A DNA stretch of 64,000 nt from JAAUUJ01 sp964392245 (lineage in GTDB: Bacteria; Cyanobacteriota; Cyanobacteriia; Thermostichales; Thermostichaceae). Position 1 is the first letter of the stretch. Each line of letters opens with the position of its first letter. The notes below the pieces were generated by a model. That model had not been told where the DNA came from. It ran no database searches and saw only the letters and a program-made list of their open reading frames with translations. The DNA lies in contig CAYMOX010000003.1 in NCBI GenBank assembly GCA_964392245.1, forward strand, positions 62,001 to 126,000. Reading direction: 5' to 3'. Shown piece by piece: positions 36,795 through 44,969 of this stretch. Both the position numbers and the translations under genes were made by a program.

Positions 36795-38096
36795 ATGAGG
36801 ATTGCGTTTTTTGTGGGTGTTTTTCCAGTTCTTTCAGAGACTTTCGTTCTCGATCAGATTGTCGGACTATTAGACAAAGGTCATGAGGTTGATATTTTTG
36901 CAACTGGGAAACCAGAGCAACCCGATCAAGTTCACCCAGTCTTCAGGGAGTATCAGCTTCAGCAGAGAACCTACTACCGTCCCCCAATGCCAGAGAACTT
37001 GCTTCTAAGATTCATTTCTGGGCTAATTCTACTAGCAAGATATATTTGGGTTGATCCTGATCTTATACTCAAATCATTAAACTTCATCAAATACGGCAAG
37101 CCCTCATTGTCATTGAGAGTCTTATTCTCAGTAATATCTCATCTGGGCAAACAAAAATATTATGACATCCTCCACTGCCATTTTGGTATGCATGGCCTGA
37201 TCGCAATGTACATGAAACAACTGGGAGCAATCGAGGGGCCAATTCTAGTTACTTTTCATGGCTATGATGTCAATGGCTGGCCAAAGCAGTACGGATCCCA
37301 ATCTTATCGAGCGTTGTTTAACTATGCAGATCAGTTCACTGCCAATACTCATTACACTGCCCAAAAAGCCATCAATCTCGGGTGTGATCCTGAGCGAATC
37401 AAGATCCTGCCGGTAGGGGTAAATCTCGACCTTTTTCCTTATCAAGAAAGACAGCTTTATCCTGAAAATAAAATTGAGATCCTGACAGTAGGTCGATTGG
37501 TTGAGAAGAAAGGAATTGCCTACAGTGTCAGAGCAATGAAAGTGCTGAAAGAGAAAGAACTAGACTTCCGCTATCGCATTGTCGGGGATGGACCTCTTCG
37601 TGATCAACTCCAGCAACTGATCACAGATCTAGAGTTGGAGGACCAGGTATTTCTCCTGGGAGGATTACCCAGGGATCAGGTGATAAAGCTTTACCAGCAA
37701 ACCGATCTGTTTATCCTGGCCAGTGTGACTGCTCAGAATGGAGATCAAGAAGGTCAGGGACTAGTTCTGCAGGAAGCTCAGGCTATGGGGATTCCAGTGA
37801 TCTCAACTCTTCATAATGGCATTCCAGATGGAGTAAAGCATGGAGAAACAGGCTTTCTGGTTCCAGAAAAAGATAGTCAAAGCCTTGCCGACTATTTACT
37901 TTATTTGATCCAAAACCCCGATGAATACAGAACAATGAGTCGATCAGCTCGTCAGTTCATTGAAGCAGACTATGATATCCACCACCTACTTGATCAACTC
38001 ATAGATATTTATCGTAATCTTATTCATCCAGAAAGAGTCAAGCCAGAGATCAAACCACAACTGGTGAGTCAGCGCGGAGGATCCGATCATGCTTAA
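36795..38096 (+). CDS. GT4-family glycosyltransferase, colanic-acid WcaL-like
   Basis: 433 residues from ATG at 36795, which has GGAGG four bases upstream (36786-36790); a GTG at 36780 is less likely. Starts MRIAFFVGVFPVLSETFVLDQI, the pattern of WcaL/AmsK-type transferases; HCHFGMHG and TFHGYDVN belong to the acceptor domain; EX7E is EGQGLVLQE, followed by GIPDGVKHGETGFLVPEKD. It closely resembles the gene at 43.7 kb in layout, so the two are probable paralogs. It overlaps the next GT2 gene by 8 bp. Confidence 0.88.
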   Translation: MRIAFFVGVFPVLSETFVLDQIVGLLDKGHEVDIFATGKPEQPDQVHPVFREYQLQQRTYYRPPMPENLLLRFISGLILLARYIWVDPDLILKSLNFIKYGKPSLSLRVLFSVISHLGKQKYYDILHCHFGMHGLIAMYMKQLGAIEGPILVTFHGYDVNGWPKQYGSQSYRALFNYADQFTANTHYTAQKAINLGCDPERIKILPVGVNLDLFPYQERQLYPENKIEILTVGRLVEKKGIAYSVRAMKVLKEKELDFRYRIVGDGPLRDQLQQLITDLELEDQVFLLGGLPRDQVIKLYQQTDLFILASVTAQNGDQEGQGLVLQEAQAMGIPVISTLHNGIPDGVKHGETGFLVPEKDSQSLADYLLYLIQNPDEYRTMSRSARQFIEADYDIHHLLDQLIDIYRNLIHPERVKPEIKPQLVSQRGGSDHA

Positions 38097-39153
38097 ATTC
38101 TGGAAAGAGAGATTGGGTAAACAAACTGATCAAGTTCTACAATCTAGGCAAAGGGAAGGTTCTCAACTCACCTGGGCAATTCAGACATCCTTGCCTGAGC
38201 AGATCACAAAGGTGTCTGTGGTCACTCCAATCTTTAATGGTGAGCAGGATATTCCTCCTCTAGTTCAATGCTTCTTTACTCAGTCCTATCCCAAAAATGC
38301 TGTCGAATTTCTGCTAGTGGATAATGCCAGCAACGATCGGACATCAACCCTGATCAAGCAATCTTGTCATGATGCAGAGTTAGCAGGAATTCAGTTGAGG
38401 GGTGTGGAGGAGTTTACGATTCAAGGTCCATCCGCTGCACGGAATGCAGGTATCCGCGCTTCATCTGCTGAGATCATTGCCTTTACGGATGTGGATTGCC
38501 GACCTGCCCCTGATTGGCTGGAGAAACTGGTGATTCCATTTCAGGATCCTGAGGTGGGTCTTGTGATTGGAGAGGTGGAAGCTCTGCCAGGTGATTCTCT
38601 GATGGAAAAGTACGCTGCCCGCAAACAGATCCTGTCTCAACAGAAAACCCTCATTCATCCCCATGGTCCCTTTGGAGCCGCTGCCAACTTTGCCATCAGG
38701 AGAAAGGTTTTTGAGCAGATAGGACTGTTTCGTCCTTATTTAACAACGGGCGAGGACGCTGATCTGTGCTGGCGAATTCATCATCAAACCTCATGGCAGA
38801 CCTACTATCAACCCGAGGCAAGGGTCTATCACCGTCACCGATCCAGTCTCAAAGCCTTTCACAAACAGTTTGTCAACTATGGACGAGGGCACAAATATCT
38901 TTCAGAACTTCATGGAGTGGATCCAACCCCAGACTGGAAAATTCATCATTACGCTTATCATTTAGCCCGTTGGGTATTAAAAGAATTGCCGATAAGCCTC
39001 ACCAAGGTTGCTCAGCAAAAAGCTGATCCTATAGAACTATGGGTTCCCCCCATTTATCTGATTTCAAGACATGCACTCACTAAAGGACAACGGGAGGCTG
39101 TTCTGCCAGAAAATGCTGTTGAGATTGCCAGACTTTACCAACAAACTATCTGA
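38089..39153 (+). CDS. GT2-family glycosyltransferase, first of three tandem paralogs
   Basis: 354 residues. GT-A core: KVSVVTPIFNGEQDIPPLVQ, LLVDNASNDRTSTLI, GPSAARNAGI and the acid pair in FTDVDCRPAPDWLEKL. A C-terminal region with IGLFRPYLTTGEDADLCWR and VYHRHRSS is shared with the next two proteins almost motif for motif. The ED-x-D-x-CWR segment marks the family branch whose members place hexoses in capsular repeats. Products are cytoplasmic or peripheral. It starts inside the preceding gene. Confidence 0.88.
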   Translation: MLKFWKERLGKQTDQVLQSRQREGSQLTWAIQTSLPEQITKVSVVTPIFNGEQDIPPLVQCFFTQSYPKNAVEFLLVDNASNDRTSTLIKQSCHDAELAGIQLRGVEEFTIQGPSAARNAGIRASSAEIIAFTDVDCRPAPDWLEKLVIPFQDPEVGLVIGEVEALPGDSLMEKYAARKQILSQQKTLIHPHGPFGAAANFAIRRKVFEQIGLFRPYLTTGEDADLCWRIHHQTSWQTYYQPEARVYHRHRSSLKAFHKQFVNYGRGHKYLSELHGVDPTPDWKIHHYAYHLARWVLKELPISLTKVAQQKADPIELWVPPIYLISRHALTKGQREAVLPENAVEIARLYQQTI

Positions 39154-39167
39154 GGGGACAGTGACCA

Positions 39168-40283
39168 ATGTTAGATCAACTAAAAAAAATGCTGGGGAAA
39201 ACAGATCATTCCTTTGAAAGGCAGGAGAAAGATCCCTGTGATTCTGAATATTTCACACTTAGCTCACATCCCCTTGATCCAGAAACTATCAAGCATTATT
39301 ATCCTCAGATATCTGTAATTGTTCCTATCTATAATGGAGAGCAGGATATTCCAGATCTGATCTCATGTCTACAAAACCAGACTTATCCAGCTCACTTAGT
39401 CGAATATATTCTTGTGGATAACGGCAGTCAAGACCATACTGCTGAGATCATCTTCGAAGCCATAGAAAGCTTTTCTACCAGGGAGTTTACCCTCCGATAT
39501 CGATCAGAAACTCAGATCCAGGGACCAGGAGCAGCTCGCAATCGGGGGATCAAGTGTTCATCCGGTGAGATTTTGGTCTTTACCGATGTGGATTGCCGAC
39601 CCGATCCCAAATGGGTTGAACAGATGGTTCGACCTTTTGTTCTAGATCAGGTGGGAATTGTGGCAGGCAATATTAAAGCACTTCCTGGAAATACGATCTG
39701 GGAAAACTATGCTGAACACAAAGGTTTTCTATCTCCAATCAAGTTACTAAATCATCCCTTTGGTCCTTCTGCCGCAACTGCTAATTTAGCAATCCGCAGG
39801 CAGGTTCTGGAAAGCATTGGACTCTTCCGTCCCTATCTGATCTCAGGCGAGGATACAGACCTGTGTTGGCGGATGTTGAAATCAACTGCCTGGAAGATCT
39901 ATTTTGTCGAAAATGCTATCATCAGCCACCGCCACCGCAATCAACTGCAGGATCTTAGAAAACAACATCTGAAGAATGGTCATTCTCAACGCTTTTTGCA
40001 TGAGCTTCATGGCATAGCACTGAAACCCGATATGCTGCCTTACCAGACTGTTTATATAGGTCTGCGCTGGTTGTTAAAAGAGCTACCGATCAGCCTTTTT
40101 CGAGCATGGACGGGCAAGTCTAAGTTGGATCACGCCTTCTACCGGCTCATTGATCTCATATCCTGGCATGCCTGGCAGCAAGGCCAAAAAGAGGCAAGAC
40201 TCCCCCTTGAAGCACATAAAATCGATTGGCTGGATTCAGAGCATTCAAAGGAGACTTTGAGATGGAAAACACTCCACAGATGA
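39168..40283 (+). CDS. GT2-family glycosyltransferase, second of three tandem paralogs
   Basis: 371 residues. Motifs parallel the preceding gene: ISVIVPIYNGEQDIPDLIS, ILVDNGSQDHTAEII, IQGPGAARNRGIKCSSGEI, FTDVDCRPDPKWVEQM, IGLFRPYLISGEDTDLCWR and ISHRHRNQ. The N-terminal 45 residues are unlike the neighbours. Fourteen bases separate it from the first copy, and the third copy overlaps its end by 22 bp. It most likely arose by tandem duplication and may now add a different sugar or linkage. Confidence 0.88.
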   Translation: MLDQLKKMLGKTDHSFERQEKDPCDSEYFTLSSHPLDPETIKHYYPQISVIVPIYNGEQDIPDLISCLQNQTYPAHLVEYILVDNGSQDHTAEIIFEAIESFSTREFTLRYRSETQIQGPGAARNRGIKCSSGEILVFTDVDCRPDPKWVEQMVRPFVLDQVGIVAGNIKALPGNTIWENYAEHKGFLSPIKLLNHPFGPSAATANLAIRRQVLESIGLFRPYLISGEDTDLCWRMLKSTAWKIYFVENAIISHRHRNQLQDLRKQHLKNGHSQRFLHELHGIALKPDMLPYQTVYIGLRWLLKELPISLFRAWTGKSKLDHAFYRLIDLISWHAWQQGQKEARLPLEAHKIDWLDSEHSKETLRWKTLHR

Positions 40284-41275
40284 AAACAAGAATGTTTACC
40301 TCCGATCCCAAAATCTCAACAGGTGTCTCAGATCAGCCATATCCTCTGATCTCAGTGGTTGTTCCTATCTATAATGGAGCCTCTGATCTGGATGATCTAA
40401 TTCAATGTTTGGTTGATCAGTCATATCCTCACAAAAAACTGGAAGTGATACTTGTCAATAATGGAAGTCACGATCAAACTCAGGAAAAGATTGAGAACTT
40501 GCTTTCCAGAAGTCAGGAATTCAAACTCAATCTCATCGGATTGGAAGAAACTTCGATTCAAAGCTCCTATGCTGCCCGCAATCGTGGCATCAGACAGGCA
40601 GTCGGAGAAATTCTTGTATTTACAGACGTTGATTGTCGGCCCGATCCATTCTGGCTGGAACGCCTGATCACCCCTTTTTCTAGTCCTGACGTGGGCTTAG
40701 TTGCGGGGGAGATTCTCCCACTAGCCGGATCAACTTTCTGGGAGTGGTATGCCGAGCGAAGAAAGATTCTTTCTCAATCATCTGCCATGAACCACCCTTT
40801 TCTCCCCTTTGGGCAAACTGCAAACCTGGCCGTTCGGCGGAGTATTTTTCAGGAAATCGGCCTGTTTCGACCTTATTTAACCACGGGTGGAGATGCTGAT
40901 CTGTGTTGGCGTATTCAGCTAGATACATCCTATCGTTTTCTCTTACAGCCGGATGCCATTGTCAGACACCGACATCGGAATACCTTTCGATCTCTGCAAA
41001 GTCAACACCGACGCTATGGTCTATCTCACCGTGTTCTCCAGGAGCTGCATGGTTTTGAGCCGCTACATCCGTTAACCCCGTTGGAGTATCTGGGTTTATT
41101 TTTCGAGTGGTTGTTCAATGAAGTCCCCAAAATTTGCTACCGGATCCTGAGAAAAAAGGTCCCCCCTCAGGAAATACTGGTCCGTCCCATTACCTTAATG
41201 ACACGCTATGCCATGGATCAAGGACAGAAACAGGCACAGATCCCCCGCAATGTAGAGCTGATCGAATACCTTTAA
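40262..41275 (+). CDS. GT2-family glycosyltransferase, third of three tandem paralogs
   Basis: 337 residues from ATG at 40262. ISVVVPIYNGASDLDDLIQ, ILVNNGSHDQTQEKI, AARNRGIRQAVGEI, FTDVDCRPDPFWLERL and IGLFRPYLTTGGDADLCWR match the two upstream paralogs. In the last motif the ED dipeptide is GD (GGDADLCWR), one acidic residue fewer; this is a possible functional divergence rather than inactivation, because the D-x-D in VDCRPD is kept. It is followed 13 bp later by the flippase gene. Confidence 0.88.
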   Translation: MENTPQMKTRMFTSDPKISTGVSDQPYPLISVVVPIYNGASDLDDLIQCLVDQSYPHKKLEVILVNNGSHDQTQEKIENLLSRSQEFKLNLIGLEETSIQSSYAARNRGIRQAVGEILVFTDVDCRPDPFWLERLITPFSSPDVGLVAGEILPLAGSTFWEWYAERRKILSQSSAMNHPFLPFGQTANLAVRRSIFQEIGLFRPYLTTGGDADLCWRIQLDTSYRFLLQPDAIVRHRHRNTFRSLQSQHRRYGLSHRVLQELHGFEPLHPLTPLEYLGLFFEWLFNEVPKICYRILRKKVPPQEILVRPITLMTRYAMDQGQKQAQIPRNVELIEYL

Positions 41276-41288
41276 CTGACTTTCCTTC

Positions 41289-42809
41289 ATGCCGTTACTT
41301 AAATCCACTCTATCTCGCCCCCCCGTTCAGTATTTCAGTACTGATCACCTGAAGAGCGATCTCAGGCATGCCTCTATCAAAGGGGGGACGATCACCATGC
41401 TCTCTCAAGCGGCAAAGTTTGGTCTGCGCACCTGTTCAACGGTGGTACTGGCTCGACTGTTGACTCCAGAGGACTATGGATTATTTGGCATGGCGGCTGT
41501 GGTCACAGGATTTGTGCAGCTCTTCAAAGATCTGGGGCTTTCCAGTGCAACTATTCAACAGGCTGAAATTAACCACAAACAGGTGAGTACCCTCTTCTGG
41601 ATCAATGTCGCCCTCAGTGCTGCGATCACATTAGTGGTGGTGGCGATTGGACCCTTAACGGCCTGGTTTTATAGTGAACCTCGATTGATCGCTATCACCA
41701 TTGCCATTAGCATTAGTTTTTTGTTCGGAGGGTTAACGGTCCAGCATCAAGCGCTGCTGCGGCGGCAAATGCGGTTTAATCAGCTGGCGATCATTGAGAT
41801 CATTTCCATGGCGGTTGGAGTTCTTAGTGCGATCCTGGCTGGATTGGCTGGACTGGGATACTGGGCATTGGTGATCTGGCAGGTGGCTCAATCCATTGCC
41901 AATGCAGTTGCTGTTTGGGTTGTTTGTGATTGGAGACCAGGATGGCCTTCCGCTCCAAAGCATGTAAAACCCATGTTGAATTATGGCTGGAACCTAACAG
42001 GGTTTAACTGTGTCAATTACTTTTCCCGAAATTTTGACAATTTGTTAATTGGGCGCATGTGGGGAGCACAGCAACTGGGACTGTATTCCAAAGCCTACCA
42101 ACTTTTACTGCTTCCGATTCAGCAAATTAATAATCCTATTTCAGGAGTAGCTATTCCAGTACTCAGTCGGTTGCAGATGGATCCCGCTCAATATTCCCAC
42201 TATTATCACAAAGCGATCCTGGCGATCACCCTGGTGGGAATGCCCCTGGTGGGATTCATGTTTGCCTCAGCTGATCAGTTAATTGAGGTTGTGTTGGGCT
42301 CACAGTGGACAGAAGCTGCTCTGATCTTTCGATTGCTTGCGCCCGCTGCCTGGATCGGAACATTTAATGTGGCAACCGGATGGGTGTATCAGACTTTAGG
42401 AAGAACAGATCGACAACTGCAATGGGGGGTCATTTCTTCTGTAATCAATGTTTTGCTGATCTCAATTAGTGCCCAGTGGGGAGCGGTGGGAGTAGCTGCA
42501 GCATATGGACTCACCCGACCATTAATCTACCTGTTCGCTGTTCTCCATTGCTATAAGGGCACCTGGTTAGAAGTTCGTAATTTAGTCCTTACCCTTTATC
42601 GTCCAGCGGTTGCATCCATCGGTGCAGCGATCTTGATCATGGCATTGAATCGCCTCATCTTGACAAGCCCTGGTTTACTGCTACTTCTCGATCTTTGTAC
42701 CTATAGTCTTTTGTACTTGGTCATTTGGTGTGTATTGCCCGCAGGACGAGAAACCCTGATGGAAATGATCCAGGTTCTCTCACATCTTAAGCAAGGTCGT
42801 AAAACATGA
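41289..42809 (+). CDS. Wzx-like repeat-unit flippase (MOP superfamily)
   Basis: 506 residues with about fourteen hydrophobic segments. The opening KGGTITMLSQAAKFGLRTCSTVVLARLLTPEDYGLFGM is the family signature of polysaccharide exporters like WzxC (quoted in parts: KGGTITMLSQ; LARLLTPEDYGLFGM). It would flip the undecaprenyl-linked repeat unit to the periplasmic face for the Wzy-like polymerase. It overlaps the sulfotransferase gene by 4 bp. Its presence with Wzc-, Wzy- and Wza-like proteins and the priming transferase completes the pathway. Confidence 0.92.
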   Translation: MPLLKSTLSRPPVQYFSTDHLKSDLRHASIKGGTITMLSQAAKFGLRTCSTVVLARLLTPEDYGLFGMAAVVTGFVQLFKDLGLSSATIQQAEINHKQVSTLFWINVALSAAITLVVVAIGPLTAWFYSEPRLIAITIAISISFLFGGLTVQHQALLRRQMRFNQLAIIEIISMAVGVLSAILAGLAGLGYWALVIWQVAQSIANAVAVWVVCDWRPGWPSAPKHVKPMLNYGWNLTGFNCVNYFSRNFDNLLIGRMWGAQQLGLYSKAYQLLLLPIQQINNPISGVAIPVLSRLQMDPAQYSHYYHKAILAITLVGMPLVGFMFASADQLIEVVLGSQWTEAALIFRLLAPAAWIGTFNVATGWVYQTLGRTDRQLQWGVISSVINVLLISISAQWGAVGVAAAYGLTRPLIYLFAVLHCYKGTWLEVRNLVLTLYRPAVASIGAAILIMALNRLILTSPGLLLLLDLCTYSLLYLVIWCVLPAGRETLMEMIQVLSHLKQGRKT

Positions 42810-43654
42810 AAATCATCCATAAATTGATGTCTCCAAATCAACCCATGACCACCTATCTGACCATCAAGAGGAATCTCTCAAACTCCTTCAGGAGACTGCC
42901 CCATGCCCCTGTGATCGTTTTGGGAAATCAGAAGTCTGGAACAACCGCTATCGCGTGCCTGTTAGGAAAAGCCTGTCACCAGGTTACGACAATTGATCCT
43001 TTTTTTCGTATTGACAACAGTATTGAGTTGAGACGGCAACTTTTTGCAAGGGAGACATCCTTCGACAAGATCATCAATGAATATAAAAGCAATTTCTATG
43101 GTCAGATCATCAAAGATCCCAATTTTAGTTTTTTCTACTCAGATCTGATCAAGGTGTTTCCAGAGTCAAAATTTATTTTCATTCTCCGTGATCCCAGGGA
43201 TAACATCCGCAGTATTCTCAACCGCTTGAAGCTTCCTGGGAATGCAAAGCATCTGGATCCTTCCCTCCTATTATCCTTTCAGAATACAGGCTGGCAGTAT
43301 GTGATCGAGGGACATCTACCCGATGTAGAAGGTGAGACCTATATTGAAAAGCTAGCTCATCGATGGAATTGTGTCTCCAACCAGTTTCTTAAGCACCGAG
43401 AGAATTTAACCCTGATCCGTTATGAGGATTTCGTCCAAAACAAAGTGAGTTCTATTACTCAGCTAGCAAAACAGCTAAATCTATTGCCTGATCAGGATAT
43501 TTCTCAAGAAATCAACGTGCAATTCCAGCCCAGAGGGAATCCCAACATCAAGTGGATTGACTTTTTTGGACATGACAATCTAAAATCCATCGAGTCAATC
43601 TGTTGTGAAAAAATGATCAAGTTTGGATACATGCCAACAATGCAGGAGGAATAA
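42806..43654 (+). CDS. PAPS-dependent sulfotransferase in exopolysaccharide operon
   Basis: 282 residues. The 5'-phosphosulfate loop is VIVLGNQKSGTTAIA (about 35-49) and the 3'-phosphate motif is FIFILRDPRDNIRSILNRL (about 125-143), both intact. It is soluble and probably cytoplasmic, where PAPS is made. Its place directly after the flippase gene, with a 4-bp overlap, strongly suggests that it sulfates the repeat unit, so the polymer would be a sulfated polysaccharide. Base composition is AT-rich like its neighbours. Confidence 0.88.
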   Translation: MKIIHKLMSPNQPMTTYLTIKRNLSNSFRRLPHAPVIVLGNQKSGTTAIACLLGKACHQVTTIDPFFRIDNSIELRRQLFARETSFDKIINEYKSNFYGQIIKDPNFSFFYSDLIKVFPESKFIFILRDPRDNIRSILNRLKLPGNAKHLDPSLLLSFQNTGWQYVIEGHLPDVEGETYIEKLAHRWNCVSNQFLKHRENLTLIRYEDFVQNKVSSITQLAKQLNLLPDQDISQEINVQFQPRGNPNIKWIDFFGHDNLKSIESICCEKMIKFGYMPTMQEE

Positions 43655-43708
43655 ATCAACCCGAAATATTCCCTGCAAGACGATGGAACACTACATCCGG
43701 TGGTCATT

Positions 43709-44968
43709 ATGAGAATAGCCCATGTCGTTGATCGTTTTCCTCAACTTTCTGAGACCTTCATCCTCAATATGATCACAGGCTTAATTGATCGAGGTCACCA
43801 TGTCGATATTATTCCACTTCGATCACAGCCCCTTAAGAATCTAACCATTCACCAGGATGTCTTGAAATACCGCTTACTGGACTACACCCACCAACCTATC
43901 CCTATCCCACAGAATCCTGCCTACCACCTGATCAAACTGCTCTATCATGCTCTGTCTCGACTCTTAAGAACTTCTACCCCTCATTCCTATGCGATTCGTC
44001 TTATTCATCTGGGAAGAAAGTCAGGATCGATCAAAGTATTAATTCGTGCAATCCCCCTTCTTGAGTTAGATAAACATGATATCGTCCACTGTCATTTTGG
44101 TCCTTTGGCACTCACAGCCCTAAAGCTTAGAGAAATTGGTTTACTCCAGGGAAAACTGATCACGGCTTTTCATGGTTTTGACATGACTCTGTACCCTCAA
44201 GATCATGGCTGGCAATGCTACCAACCCCTTTTTGCCAAGGGGGATCTCTTCCTACCGATCAGCCACCACTGGCGGGGCAAGCTGATTTCAATGGGGTGTC
44301 CTTCCCACAAAACCTTTGTACACCGGATGGGGATTAATTGTGATCATTTCCAATACAGACCCAGAGATCTAAAGCTAAATGAGCCTGTGATTCTAGCTTC
44401 TGTGTGCCGTCTAGTAGAAAAAAAAGGCCTTGAATATGGGATCCGAGCTGTGGCTCAGCTAGTCCATCAATGGCCAAATTTGCAGTACTGGATCATTGGC
44501 GATGGTACATTACGACCGCAACTGGAGGCATTGGTCAATCAGTTACAGCTCACTGCTCATGTTCATTTCTGGGGCTGGAAACAACAGGAAGAGATCATTG
44601 CTTTGCTCCATCAAGCCCACATTTTGATGGCCCCCAGTGTCACCAGTGCCGAAGGAGATCAGGAGGGGATTCCTGTTGCCTTAATGGAAGCGATGGCAAT
44701 GGGATTACCTGTGGTGAGCACACTTCACAGTGGCATTCCTGAATTGGTGGAGGACGGGGTGTCTGGATTTTTAGTGCCGGAGCGAGATCATGAAGGCCTG
44801 GCAGATCGGTTGCACCAATTACTTTCACAACCCAAAAGTTGGGTGAAAATGGGATGGAACGGTCGCTGCCGTGTAGTTCAGGATTACAACATCAATCCTT
44901 TGAATGATCAGCTGGCAGACCTTTATCAAAACGTTGCTCAAGACACACAGACCATCATGGCGAGATGA
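43709..44968 (+). CDS. GT4-family glycosyltransferase, WcaL-like
   Basis: 419 residues from ATG at 43709. MRIAHVVDRFPQLSETFILN is the WcaL-type start; HCHFGPLAL and AFHGFDMTLYPQDHG are in the acceptor domain; EX7E is EGIPVALME followed by STLHSGIPELVEDGVSGFLVPERD. It resembles the gene at 36.8 kb over its length, and the two bracket the GT2 triplet, flippase and sulfotransferase genes. It ends 1 bp from the convergent RND permease gene, marking the right edge of the locus. Confidence 0.88.
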   Translation: MRIAHVVDRFPQLSETFILNMITGLIDRGHHVDIIPLRSQPLKNLTIHQDVLKYRLLDYTHQPIPIPQNPAYHLIKLLYHALSRLLRTSTPHSYAIRLIHLGRKSGSIKVLIRAIPLLELDKHDIVHCHFGPLALTALKLREIGLLQGKLITAFHGFDMTLYPQDHGWQCYQPLFAKGDLFLPISHHWRGKLISMGCPSHKTFVHRMGINCDHFQYRPRDLKLNEPVILASVCRLVEKKGLEYGIRAVAQLVHQWPNLQYWIIGDGTLRPQLEALVNQLQLTAHVHFWGWKQQEEIIALLHQAHILMAPSVTSAEGDQEGIPVALMEAMAMGLPVVSTLHSGIPELVEDGVSGFLVPERDHEGLADRLHQLLSQPKSWVKMGWNGRCRVVQDYNINPLNDQLADLYQNVAQDTQTIMAR

Positions 44969-44969
44969 T

